A stretch of DNA of 10,538 bases. It comes from Nitrospinota bacterium (GTDB taxonomy: Bacteria; UBA8248). Below are positions 1-6,714 of this stretch, in pieces; position 1 is the stretch's first letter; every line of letters starts with the position of its first letter. The translations under genes and the position numbers were made by a program. The notes below the pieces were generated by a model. The model did not search any database. It had not been told where the DNA came from and was given only the letters and a program-made list of their open reading frames with translations. The stretch is from positions 726 through 11,263 of the forward strand of contig DNYS01000262.1 in assembly GCA_003506735.1 (NCBI GenBank). Reading direction: 5' to 3'.

Positions 1-560
1 TTGAAGACAAACAGCGGATGGTAGCAGGTGAACCCAAAATGGCCGTTGAAGGTAGAGCCTTCCTGGTGGCCGTGAGTGGGGCTGTCCGAGCTGTCCATGT
101 CGAGGACCAACGTCTTGAGTTCTGCCCGCTCATGGACCCGGTCGACCCACAGCCCCGAGAGGTCGGCCAAGGCTTTCAGGTTCTCCTCGGTGGCAAGCAT
201 CTGGGTCTCGAAGCGGGCCATCTCACTGGAGGAGGCTCCAGGCTTGGAGTTGGCCTTGTTGCCTATGAGACAGCGCATGGCGGGGTCGAGCCTGAGACGC
301 TCCGCATCGTTGACATCTTCATACCCGGCGAGCCGCCCAAAAATTGATTGCCGCAGCAGAGCTACGAGTGCGTGCTGGGTGTTCTTGCCCAAGCGGCATT
401 CGGTAAGTTTTGAGGCCGCCAATGCAGTCAATCCGAGGGCGTCATCGAGTTCCCGGAAGGCGAGCAAGCCTGCGTCTGAAGTGATGGTTGCACCCCGGAA
501 CTCAAGCTTCAATCGGGGGTCGAAATGGACTCTAAGAGGGTTCTTCGCGGCTTCACCCAC
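1..560 (-). CDS. IS1380-family transposase, N-terminal part (runs off the left edge)
   Basis: This is a DDE transposase that would cut and move its own insertion sequence. Reading the minus strand from 560 to base 1 gives about 186 residues without a stop. The early segment around residues 13-40 (FDPRLKLEFRGATITSDAGL) is the characteristic IS1380 N-terminus. The segment LDMDSSDSPTHGHQEG around residues 153-168 holds the first catalytic aspartate, probably D154 or D156, and is followed by the usual FNGHFGFTCYHPLF. I chose the GTG at 560 because GGTGGAG lies 8 bases upstream; the frame is open back to 593 but offers no ATG. The remaining catalytic residues and the C-terminus lie outside the window, so I cannot say whether the copy is intact. 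The outer end of the element should lie between about 600 and 700, but I could not fix it. The family call is from recognised motifs, not a database search. Confidence 0.85.
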   Translation of the reverse strand, partial: MGEAAKNPLRVHFDPRLKLEFRGATITSDAGLLAFRELDDALGLTALAASKLTECRLGKNTQHALVALLRQSIFGRLAGYEDVNDAERLRLDPAMRCLIGNKANSKPGASSSEMARFETQMLATEENLKALADLSGLWVDRVHERAELKTLVLDMDSSDSPTHGHQEGSTFNGHFGFTCYHPLFVF

Positions 561-638
561 CGGGTGTTCTCCACCAGCGGGCGGCAGGAAGGATTAACTG
601 ATTGAATAATAAACCGTAGTTGCTCTGAATGGTGGTAA

Positions 639-1148
639 AATCATGAATCCATCTGGGAAATCCGGGTTTACTACATCAAAAATCCAAATAAACCCGGGAT
701 TGAGCTGAGCGATCAACTAAGGCTCTCTGAGGCGAAATGCCTGGAATTAAGTGACAAGTACAAGGCGACAGGAGAGTTATGGGATAGGGATATTGATCGG
801 GTATCCCGTGATCACATAATTCAACTAGAGGAGGAGAGGAATAAACAATCAGGGGAAAAAAGAACGAGTTCTAAGAAACGTCAAAATCGTCTATTGAACG
901 TCGCTTATTCTGAAATCGAATTTCTCCATGGCAGCGCGGATATCATCTTCGAGAAATACGGCGATTATGACTCCATTTTTCAATGCCTCAGTGAATTGCA
1001 GCGTAATGGCAGAATCCGAAATTCGAAACCACTGAAGGGTCTTTCGAAATGGTATGAGCGCAGGTTTGGCGACAACCTGGGCCGCCTCTACTATCGGCGT
1101 AATCCTCGCGAGGACGGATCTTTTTATCAAGTTCTGGTGTCACAATAA
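639..1148 (+). CDS. Hypothetical protein, 5' end uncertain or truncated next to IS1380
   Basis: The frame is open from just after a stop at 636-638 to TAA at 1146-1148, about 169 residues, with a convincing protein-like composition from about residue 5 onward. It has no in-frame ATG or GTG. The first usual start is TTG at 894, which would give 84 residues but has no visible ribosome binding site and discards a well-composed upstream part (WDRDIDRVSRDHIIQLEEER, then a basic stretch KKRQNR). The N-terminal half is charged and probably helical. The C-terminal half contains YGDYDSIFQCLSELQRNGRI and LSKWYERRFGDNLGRLYYRR. I do not recognise the family. Its position directly beside the IS1380 end suggests that the 5' end was lost by insertion or recombination. 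An ATG at 643 in another frame, followed by a frameshift, is an alternative. Local base composition is AT-rich compared with the core genes. Confidence 0.45.
   Translation, partial: NHESIWEIRVYYIKNPNKPGIELSDQLRLSEAKCLELSDKYKATGELWDRDIDRVSRDHIIQLEEERNKQSGEKRTSSKKRQNRLLNVAYSEIEFLHGSADIIFEKYGDYDSIFQCLSELQRNGRIRNSKPLKGLSKWYERRFGDNLGRLYYRRNPREDGSFYQVLVSQ
660..700. repeat. Imperfect inverted repeat near the IS1380 edge
   Basis: ATCCGGGTTTA (660-670) and TAAACCCGGGAT (689-700) are complementary apart from one extra C, with an 18-base loop. It could be part of the IS1380 terminus, a remnant of another element, or a hairpin. It lies inside the start-less open frame, which weakens the case that the first 20 codons of that frame are truly coding. 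Confidence 0.35.
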
Positions 1149-1162
1149 AATCGGCAGGCAAA

Positions 1163-1224
1163 GGACATCAAATATCTACGGTCTCTTTGATGGTCCACTC
1201 CGAATTGATGAATGAAGCATCAAT
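1163..1224. terminator. Hairpins between two convergent genes, possible bidirectional terminator
   Basis: Two inverted repeats fill the gap between the stops at 1148 (plus) and 1237 (minus). GGACATCAAA (1163-1172) pairs with TTTGATGGTCC (1186-1196) with one bulged base. ATTGATG (1204-1210) pairs perfectly with CATCAAT (1218-1224). Neither has a clear T-run, so a termination role is inferred from the convergent arrangement. Confidence 0.3.
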
Positions 1225-1236
1225 CATCTGTTCAGT

Positions 1237-1911
1237 CTAATTTTGGCGGACCGCCGAGATTGGACTGTCAAAAACCTCAACGTGGCAATCCTGAGGGACA
1301 AGAAAAAACACAACGTGGCTTGTTGTAAATGCAAAGGTTCTACTTGCGGCTGCTCGTTCACAGAATTCATGCTTCATGCGCTCAACGAATCGGGAGCGTT
1401 GTTCTCTTGGGTAGTGCTGGTAAACGAGGATAGAATGGCCTTCCCGGTGGAATCGAATGACTTCATCCCAGAAAAGATACTTTGCTGCCTTGGGGTCATT
1501 CGGCCTTAACGATAGGACCTGCATACCGTTGTCGGGGTCGAAAAATATAAATTCACAATCGCGAGATTCCTCAGACACTCGGTCAAAATAAATTTTCCGC
1601 TCAGACAGTTGAGTTGGCACGAAATCGGAATTAAACAGGGCGCGCTGAAGAAGGTCGGATTCCTCGATCAGGCCCACGTTCGGCCATTCAGGTCTCCGTG
1701 AAAAATTAGAAAGGGCTTTGAATAGGTCCGTGTCATACCCTTCCCACTGGTTCGGTTTTGTTAAATAATCCCTTTTTGATCCATCATTACTTTGGTCATC
1801 GGGAGTGAGCATCCAGCAGATCGCAGAGTTCATTGTGCTGTTTTGGGTCAGGGAGCGGATAAGTCCGTACTTTCGGTAGTCATTGATGTCTCCGAAATAC
1901 TGATTCTTCAT
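1237..1911 (-). CDS. Conserved protein of unknown function (QYFGD...DYRKYG family)
   Basis: The product is 224 residues. It opens with KNQYFGDINDYRKYGLIRSL, which I recall as the signature of a scattered family of unnamed bacterial proteins. A second conserved block reads CEFIFFDPDNGMQ near residue 120, followed by KYLFWDEVIRFHREGHSILVYQHYPREQR. The FFDPDNG block after a hydrophobic strand resembles a nucleotide- or SAM-binding loop of a Rossmann-type domain, but that is only an inference from the motif. No signal peptide or membrane segment is visible, so it is probably cytoplasmic. I chose ATG 1911 because AGGA lies 5 bases upstream; an in-frame TTG at 1923 overlaps that ribosome binding site and is less likely. 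The gene stands alone on the minus strand between a start-less open frame and an HNH gene, in an AT-rich accessory stretch. A role in defence or a mobile element is possible but not shown. Confidence 0.75.
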   Translation of the reverse strand: MKNQYFGDINDYRKYGLIRSLTQNSTMNSAICWMLTPDDQSNDGSKRDYLTKPNQWEGYDTDLFKALSNFSRRPEWPNVGLIEESDLLQRALFNSDFVPTQLSERKIYFDRVSEESRDCEFIFFDPDNGMQVLSLRPNDPKAAKYLFWDEVIRFHREGHSILVYQHYPREQRSRFVERMKHEFCERAAASRTFAFTTSHVVFFLVPQDCHVEVFDSPISAVRQN

Positions 1912-2167
1912 AGAATTCCTCAATATTTATCTGAACACCAAAGCATTAGCCCTGAACTAGTCCGTCATTTCAACACAAGCAGGGTTCTCATCGCTCAGGT
2001 TGTTGCCCCGCGTGATCACGGGGGACGTTCTCCCGGAACCATGAACCAATGATAATGGGAGTTTTCTTGTCAAATGAGCATGCCCCGAACTCGTTACCAA
2101 TTTCAATATGAGCCTGGGTACCCTCATTTTATGGAGGGTCGAATATTTACAGAAGTCAGGCATCCGT

Positions 2168-2560
2168 TTACCCCCTCCAAAGAGCTTTGAGTTCCTCGAT
2201 CGTCAGGCCGGGTTCATTCCGGTGGAGCATGGCGTGGCAGTTGGAACACACCAGGACCAAATCGGACAATCGGGTTTTCTCTCCGGCGGTCATTTGCGCG
2301 GCGGGTTTCGCATGGTGAAACTCGACAAACCCCTTTCCCAGATCGCCGTAGGCTCTCTCGAAGTCGAACCGGCAGATTTCGCAGCCAAGGTCCCCGTTTT
2401 TTTTCAGGGATGCGTTTTTCTTCTCGGAGCGCAGCTTGGGATTGCCTTCCCGGGAGCGGTGAATTCTCTCGAAAAGTTCTTTTTGTTCCCGTTCTTCGGT
2501 TTCCGACTTTTCGTCCAGACTGAATTTCGGGGCGAAAAGTTTTTTCCATCGTTTATGCAT
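2168..2560 (-). CDS. HNH endonuclease (McrA-like fold, zinc-binding)
   Basis: A 130-residue protein with a basic, highly charged N-terminal half (about 1-55) and a C-terminal HNH domain. Visible elements are the zinc-binding pairs C60-x2-C63 and C105-x2-C108, the H82-H83 pair in VEFHHAKP, N107 and H109, and H113 in CHAMLH. Together these form a complete beta-beta-alpha-metal nuclease site. Such proteins nick or cut DNA and occur in restriction systems, phages, introns and stand-alone accessory genes. I chose ATG 2560, which directly precedes MHKRWKKLF; the frame stays open to 2734, but that extension is arginine- and proline-rich and looks like translated non-coding DNA. No strong ribosome binding site precedes 2560. 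There is no methyltransferase or specificity gene nearby, so the target cannot be inferred. Confidence 0.8.
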   Translation of the reverse strand: MHKRWKKLFAPKFSLDEKSETEEREQKELFERIHRSREGNPKLRSEKKNASLKKNGDLGCEICRFDFERAYGDLGKGFVEFHHAKPAAQMTAGEKTRLSDLVLVCSNCHAMLHRNEPGLTIEELKALWRG

Positions 2561-2899
2561 AACGCCTGGCCGTCCGCCCGGAGGAAGGCGAGTGCTTCTA
2601 TCCGTCCGGGGACCGTCCTTTCCGTGGCGGAGAGGAAATAGACGATTTGATCGGCGCCGCCCGCCTGCACGCCTGGCTAGCAGCCAAGCGGTCCGGATGC
2701 GGGGCGCTGTCACCGGGTTTATTTTACATCTCAAAGTCCGTATCGTGTTGATTTTGTGGGTGAACCGGACTACACAAACCCTGTGAACCCGGCCACGTTT
2801 CGTCCCGGAGGCAGCGCGGGACGCCGATGGGGCTGGAGACGGCCACGGCGGGGCAAATTTGAGGAGCGGGGAATTCCGGTCCGGGAGGGGCCGGAGCGG
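2561..2899. other. Non-coding gap between the EVE gene and the HNH gene
   Basis: 339 bases with no supported gene. The side near the EVE gene (2800-2899) is very G+C-rich with short imperfect GGCC/CCGG repeats that could form structure after the EVE stop, but without a T-run. The middle (2705-2780) is more AT-rich and might hold the HNH promoter; I could not find a good -35/-10 pair. The long plus-strand frame crossing it is the antisense shadow of high-G+C genes. Confidence 0.5.
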
Positions 2900-3370
2900 C
2901 TAGCGGCTCCCGGCCATCTTGAGGACTTCCTTGTATTCGGCCGGGGTGACGGGCAATACGCTCGCGCGCTGGCCGCGCTGGACGACGGACATTTCGGCGA
3001 GCTTGGGGTTGGCCTGGAGATCGGGGAGGGGGACCGTGGAGGCGAAGGCCTCGATGGCGCGCACGTCCACCATGAACCAGCGGGGGTTCTCGGGCGTTGC
3101 CTTGGGATCGTGGTACTTGGACCTGGTGTCGAGGGCGGTGTGGTCGGGGTAGGCCTCGCGGGCGACCTCGGCGATGCCCGCGACGTGGGGCGGGTTTGCG
3201 CCCGAGTGGTAGAAGAGGATGCGGTCGCCCTTTTTCATCTCCATCATGCGGTTGCGCGCGAGGTAGTTGCGCACGCCGTCCCAGTGGTCTGTTTTCCGGG
3301 GGGCCTTCATGAGATCGGCGAACGAATATGCCGAAGGCTCGCTTTTCATGAGCCAGTAGCGCCGTGCCAA
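2900..3370 (-). CDS. EVE-domain protein (PUA-like, DUF55)
   Basis: A 156-residue single-domain protein of the EVE family, a PUA-like fold related to YTH domains that is thought to bind modified bases in RNA or DNA. Nearly the whole length matches the family pattern: WLMKSEPSAYSFADL (6-20), WDGVRNYLARNRM (30-42), MKKGDRILFYHSG (45-57), VAGIAEVAREAYPD (63-76), the YHDPK segment (86-90), PRWFMVDV (96-103) and LSVxPV-like ASVLPV (136-141). The start is TTG at 3370, supported by AGGAG 8 bases upstream and by the match to the family N-terminus; the first ATG falls at residue 8 and would cut into the conserved WLMKSEP. It lies 39 bases downstream of the ketopantoate reductase gene on the same strand and may be cotranscribed with it. 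EVE proteins often sit in housekeeping neighbourhoods and also occur in modification-dependent restriction systems; here the context is housekeeping. Confidence 0.9.
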   Translation of the reverse strand: MARRYWLMKSEPSAYSFADLMKAPRKTDHWDGVRNYLARNRMMEMKKGDRILFYHSGANPPHVAGIAEVAREAYPDHTALDTRSKYHDPKATPENPRWFMVDVRAIEAFASTVPLPDLQANPKLAEMSVVQRGQRASVLPVTPAEYKEVLKMAGSR

Positions 3371-3390
3371 GGGGAGTTCTCCTATTTGAG

Positions 3391-3411
3391 AGGGCCTATG
3401 GAGATGGCCCT
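3391..3411 (-). other. Short hairpin between the reductase and EVE genes
   Basis: AGGGCC (3391-3396) and GGCCCT (3406-3411) form a 6 bp stem with a 9-base loop that begins inside the TAG stop of the reductase gene. No T-run follows, so it is more likely an intercistronic structure than a terminator. Confidence 0.25.
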
Positions 3412-4354
3412 ATGGGAGGGGTGGAATCTCGCCGGCAATTTGAAGGTCGGCAAGCTTAAGGGTGTGGTGGATGAAATCGTTGAGCGGGGTGGCGATGCCG
3501 GCCTCCCGGCCGAGGCGCGCCACCGTTCCGCACAGGGCTTCGATCTCCAGGCGGCGGCCTGCCTCGAGGTCGTGGCAGAGGCTGCCCTTGCTGGCCGGGT
3601 TCTGCTCGCCGAGGAAGCGGAAGCGGCCCTCGTCGGCGCCCTCCGGGAGGTTCACCCCGCGCGCGCGGCCGACTTCGTAGACCTCGCGCATGATGCCGCG
3701 CATCATCTCTTTCGTTCCCTCGTAGGCCATGATTTCGTCCAGCGAGGAGCGCGTCAGGGCGGTCATTCCGCTTACGGCGCAGATGAAGATGAATTTTGTC
3801 CAGAGCTCGGCCTGGATGTCATCCGAAAGTTCGGCGTTGATGCCGGCGGCTTTCATCGCGGAGAGAATCTTTTCTCCGTGCGGGCTGGGCCCGCCCGCCA
3901 TCTCGCCGAAGACAAGGCGCCTGGGACCGCCGATCTGCCGGATCCGGCCGGGGCCATCGACGGCGGTAAAGATGTAGGCCGCGCCGCCCATGACGCGTTC
4001 GGGGCCGTAGGCATCGGCGATTCGCTCTTCGTTGTCTACCCCGTTCTGGAGGTTGATGACCACGGTTTCCGCGCCCACCATGGGCGCGATGGCGGGAATG
4101 ACCGTATCGTTCGCCATGGTCTTGACGCAGTAGAGGATGACGTCGCAGGGGCCGGCCTCGGCCGGATCGTCGGTGGCGAAAACGCTCTCGGCACGGAAGG
4201 AATCGGGTACGGCGCATTCCACCCGGAGACCCCCGGACCGCAAGGCCTCCAGGTGTGCTCCGCGCGCGATGAAGCGCACGTCCCCGCCCGCCCGGGCAAG
4301 CATTCCTCCGAAGTATCCGCCGACGCCGCCCGCCGCCATGATGCCAAAGCGCAT
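3410..4354 (-). CDS. panE: 2-dehydropantoate 2-reductase (ketopantoate reductase) family protein
   Basis: The family reduces 2-dehydropantoate to pantoate with NADPH in pantothenate and coenzyme A synthesis, in the cytoplasm. The 314-residue length is typical. An N-terminal Rossmann domain begins at MRFGIMAAGGVGGYFGG (1-17). Next come the CDVILYCVKTM strand (70-80) and NLQNGVDNEE (101-110). Catalytic Lys187 lies in ELWTKF, and KGSLCHDLEAGRRLEIEAL (256-274) carries the conserved Ser and the substrate-binding Glu. The start is ATG 4354 with AGGGG 5 bases upstream; the frame runs open to 4435 but that part crosses a terminator hairpin. One oddity is that the first Gly of the usual GxGxxG loop is Ala (A7). 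Many members of this family act on other 2-oxoacids, so the pantoate role is likely but not proven; no panB or panC is present here. Confidence 0.85.
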   Translation of the reverse strand: MRFGIMAAGGVGGYFGGMLARAGGDVRFIARGAHLEALRSGGLRVECAVPDSFRAESVFATDDPAEAGPCDVILYCVKTMANDTVIPAIAPMVGAETVVINLQNGVDNEERIADAYGPERVMGGAAYIFTAVDGPGRIRQIGGPRRLVFGEMAGGPSPHGEKILSAMKAAGINAELSDDIQAELWTKFIFICAVSGMTALTRSSLDEIMAYEGTKEMMRGIMREVYEVGRARGVNLPEGADEGRFRFLGEQNPASKGSLCHDLEAGRRLEIEALCGTVARLGREAGIATPLNDFIHHTLKLADLQIAGEIPPLP

Positions 4355-4379
4355 GATCGCCCCTGGATGGTTCGTTCCA

Positions 4380-4426
4380 ATGAGAGAGAAAGGGCACTGC
4401 GGAGGATACTTTACCGCCGCAGTGCC
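4380..4426 (-). terminator. Probable intrinsic terminator after scpB
   Basis: GGCACTGCGG (4393-4402) and CCGCAGTGCC (4417-4426) form a perfect 10 bp stem with a 14-base loop. Read on the minus strand it starts 27 bases past the scpB stop and is followed by the pyrimidine tract CTTTCTCTCTC. The tract is not a pure T-run, so termination may be partial. It would separate scpAB from the reductase and EVE genes downstream. Confidence 0.6.
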
Positions 4427-4453
4427 GGGTTGCAAAACGATAGGGGGGCTTGT

Positions 4454-5569
4454 CTAACTTTCCTCGGGAGGCTCGCTCTCTTCATCCGTCTCGGCGGCCG
4501 CAACGGCTTTTTCCAAACCATTCTCACCGGCAGCGGCATGGCCGTTGGCGGAGCCATTGGCATGCCCATTCGAGGAGCCGTTGGCATGGCCCCTCGTATG
4601 GTGCTCGCCGGAATCCTCTCCGGCCTGGGCGGCATCGCCGTAGCCGCCGCCCCCGGATTCGATCGAGATGACATCTCCCGCGGGGCTGGCTCCTTCGAGG
4701 TCGATGTCGAGGTCGAGTTCCTCGGGATTGGGCATGTCGGTCAGGCTCTTGAATCCAAAGTGTTCGAGGAACTGGGGCGTTGTGCCGTAGACGATGGGTT
4801 TGCCGACCACGTCGCGCCGGCCCAGGATGCGGATCATCGACCGTTCGAGGAGGGTGTGGATGACGCCGCCGCAATCCACCCGGCGAATTTCCTCGACCTC
4901 TATTTTCGTGATGGGTTGCTTGTAAGCGACGATGGCCAAGGTTTCGACCCCGGCGTTTGAGACGCGCCATTTGCGCTCCTGTTTGAGGAAGCGGCGCATC
5001 CACGGCGAAAACTCCAGCCGGGTACACATGCGGAAACCCTCGCCGATTTCGGCGATCTGGAGGGTGCGGCCTTCATACTCTTTCACCAGTTCGGCGAGGA
5101 GCTTGCGCACGACCTTTGCGTTGACGTTCTCAACGCCCCGGAAAACCATCGAGATGTCGCGCGGTCTGAGGGGTTGGTGCGTGGCGAAGAGGAGGGTTTC
5201 GATAATCCGCTTGGCCTCTTCCATATCCAGAATCAGTGGGATACCGGCATCGTCGCCAGACCCGTTTTGACCGGAGCGGGTGTCCTCGCCGCCGGCCGCT
5301 TCGAGCGATGGAACCTCGGCGCCCTCGGCGGGGATTTCCTCTTCCGGTTCACCCTCCGCCAGTTCGGGCGGTACGGCGCCCGCTTCGGTATCCTCGTCCT
5401 CTTCATCAAGGCCGAAGACCGAGTCGTCGTTTTCACCGCTTGCCCGGTGCGCTTCGAGGGCCCTTACCGCCGCGTCGGAGGAGGAAGGTTCGTCCCCCTC
5501 GAGTTCGAAGGCCGCTTTGGGGGTATCTTTTGGGTCGTTCGGTTTCATTGGTTCCGAATCAGTCATCAT
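4454..5569 (-). CDS. scpB: Segregation and condensation protein B
   Basis: ScpB dimerises and binds the ScpA kleisin, helping the SMC ring condense and segregate the chromosome. The family core of two winged helices lies at about residues 114-285. Diagnostic blocks are AKRIIETLLFAT (119-130), ETLAIVAYKQPITKIEVEEI (209-228), VDCGGVIHTLLERSMI (231-246), GRRDVVGKP (250-258) and YGTTPQFLEHFGF (261-273). At 371 residues it is much longer than the usual 180-200. An acidic N-terminal extension (1-110) and a low-complexity tail (285-371), with repeated Gly-His-Ala-Asn-Gly-Ser units at 327-344, account for the difference. The start at ATG 5569 overlaps the end of scpA by 11 bases and has AGGCGG 7 bases upstream; the next codon is also ATG (5566). 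The overlap implies translational coupling with scpA. Confidence 0.93.
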   Translation of the reverse strand: MMTDSEPMKPNDPKDTPKAAFELEGDEPSSSDAAVRALEAHRASGENDDSVFGLDEEDEDTEAGAVPPELAEGEPEEEIPAEGAEVPSLEAAGGEDTRSGQNGSGDDAGIPLILDMEEAKRIIETLLFATHQPLRPRDISMVFRGVENVNAKVVRKLLAELVKEYEGRTLQIAEIGEGFRMCTRLEFSPWMRRFLKQERKWRVSNAGVETLAIVAYKQPITKIEVEEIRRVDCGGVIHTLLERSMIRILGRRDVVGKPIVYGTTPQFLEHFGFKSLTDMPNPEELDLDIDLEGASPAGDVISIESGGGGYGDAAQAGEDSGEHHTRGHANGSSNGHANGSANGHAAAGENGLEKAVAAAETDEESEPPEES

Positions 5570-6620
5570 CGTTTACCGCCTTATAGACTCTAATTTCTCC
5601 ATATATAGCCGATTGGGTCGCTATAATCAGATTAAGCCGCACCAGTTCGAGAAGGGCCAGGAAAGTTACGACGATGAGGAGCCGCACGGGTTCCCCATCC
5701 TCGAAGAGCTTTCGGAATTCGACGCCCTCCGGACCCGCCAGATTGAGCATGTCGAGCACATGGCTCTCGCGATCGGCCACTTCGAGTTCATCCACCTCGA
5801 TCAGGTGAACTCCTTCCGCTCCGGCCTCTTCGATCATTTTCTGAATTGCGGTGAGGAGGTCGAAAACGGTGACTTCAAGAGATGGCGGTTTTTCGATCTC
5901 CCCGGGATCCAGAAGAATTCCGTCGCCGTTACCCCCTCGCGAGAAGATGCCGGATTGCAATTCCTCGGCATGACGGAAATTTTGGCCCAGAGTCTTGAAC
6001 TTTTGGTATTCGAGCAACTGGCGTTGGAGTTCAAGCCGAAGAGCTTCGGGGTCTTCCTCGGCCTCTTCTTCACCCTCTTGCTGGGGAAGGAGCGTGCGGC
6101 TTTTGACGTAAACCAGCCAGGAGGCCATGACGAGGTATCCCGAGGCAATGTCGATGTTCAACAACTTCATCATCTCGAGATATTTGAGATATTGTTCCGT
6201 GATGAAGGCGATGGGGATATCGTAAATATCAAGCTTATGTTCCCGCAGGAGGTGAAGCAACAGTTCAAGAGGCCCCTCGAAGACATCGAGCTTCACATTG
6301 AAGCGCTCCTCCGCGTTGGATTCAGCGGCGATGCCTTTGTCCCCGAAAGCCTCATTGGCCGAGTCTAAAAATTCGAATTGGGTTGGGGGGCCATCAGGGT
6401 CGATATCCCATGATTCAGGCGAACCCGCCGATCGGTCGCTTCCGATGCCTAAATCTTCAGGACTCATCTCCTCGATTGGGGCATTTGTGGGCGATAAATT
6501 GGCCTGATCCGCCGTATTTTCCGGAACAATGGTATTCTCAGGCGTATCGGGTACCATGAGGAACATCCCCTGCAAGGCGAATAGGCGGGCGGATAATGCG
6601 TTTATACCTGGACAGGGCAT
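5559..6620 (-). CDS. scpA: Segregation and condensation protein A (kleisin)
   Basis: ScpA is the kleisin that bridges the two SMC heads in the bacterial condensin. The N-terminal SMC-binding part is clear at FNVKLDVFEGPLELLLHLLR (107-126), LDIYDIPIAFITEQYLKYL (130-148) and SGYLVMASWLVYVKSRTLLP (160-179). A middle linker follows (180-245). The C-terminal winged helix contains FLALLELVRLNLIIATQ (320-336) and ends in GEIRVYK. It is 353 residues against about 250 usual, because of an acidic N-terminal extension of about 105 residues. ATG 6620 has AGGG 5 bases upstream and suits the promoter position; ATG 6557 (residue 22), with AGGGG 9 bases upstream, is a credible alternative that would shorten the protein to 332. 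It is the first gene of the scpAB pair. Confidence 0.93.
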   Translation of the reverse strand: MPCPGINALSARLFALQGMFLMVPDTPENTIVPENTADQANLSPTNAPIEEMSPEDLGIGSDRSAGSPESWDIDPDGPPTQFEFLDSANEAFGDKGIAAESNAEERFNVKLDVFEGPLELLLHLLREHKLDIYDIPIAFITEQYLKYLEMMKLLNIDIASGYLVMASWLVYVKSRTLLPQQEGEEEAEEDPEALRLELQRQLLEYQKFKTLGQNFRHAEELQSGIFSRGGNGDGILLDPGEIEKPPSLEVTVFDLLTAIQKMIEEAGAEGVHLIEVDELEVADRESHVLDMLNLAGPEGVEFRKLFEDGEPVRLLIVVTFLALLELVRLNLIIATQSAIYGEIRVYKAVNDDD

Positions 6621-6652
6621 AGAAACCCTAATTTCCCCCAGTACAGATTGTC

Positions 6653-6681
6653 AGACTAGGAAATCACCCAAGACTTGTCAA
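6653..6681 (-). promoter_or_regulatory. Probable sigma-70 promoter of scpAB
   Basis: On the minus strand a perfect -35 box TTGACA (6681-6676) is followed by a 17-base spacer and a weak -10 box TAGTCT (6658-6653). Transcription would start near 6646, giving a leader of about 26 bases with the AGGG ribosome binding site before ATG 6620. The adjacent mobile element begins its duplicated target only 2 bases upstream of the -35 box. Confidence 0.6.
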
Positions 6682-6683
6682 TA

Positions 6684-6693
6684 GAAAGGTTTA
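6684..6693. repeat. Left target-site duplication of the mobile element
   Basis: GAAAGGTTTA, repeated in the same orientation at 7762-7771 immediately outside the opposite terminal repeat. Ten bases fits the 10-13 bp duplications known for the IS4 family. Confidence 0.75.
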
Positions 6694-6695
6694 TT

Positions 6696-6714
6696 GGACA
6701 TTACCCATTTTTTG
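6696..6714 (+). repeat. Left terminal inverted repeat
   Basis: GGACATTACCCATTTTTTG. It is the exact complement of 7742-7760, and similarity ends just inside it. Confidence 0.85.

Noticed and set aside
18..597. Plus-strand open frames at the left edge
   Set aside because: They are antisense to the IS1380 transposase, whose minus-strand translation shows the family motifs throughout.
2120..2139. ACCCTC/GAGGGT hairpin after the HNH gene
   Set aside because: Only a 6 bp stem with no T-run; too weak to call as a terminator.
1957..2163. 68-codon minus-strand frame
   Set aside because: No ribosome binding site, no recognisable features, and it lies in an ordinary intergenic gap.
2561..2734. N-terminal extension of the HNH protein to 2734
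   Set aside because: The added 58 residues are Arg/Pro/Gly-rich and resemble translated non-coding DNA; ATG 2560 fits the protein better.
2756..4960. 734-codon plus-strand open frame
   Set aside because: It lies antisense to the EVE, ketopantoate reductase and scpB genes, all firmly recognised. High G+C makes the opposite frame open by chance.
5280..6368. 362-codon plus-strand open frame
   Set aside because: Antisense to scpB and scpA; low-complexity Ser/Pro-rich start and no family features.
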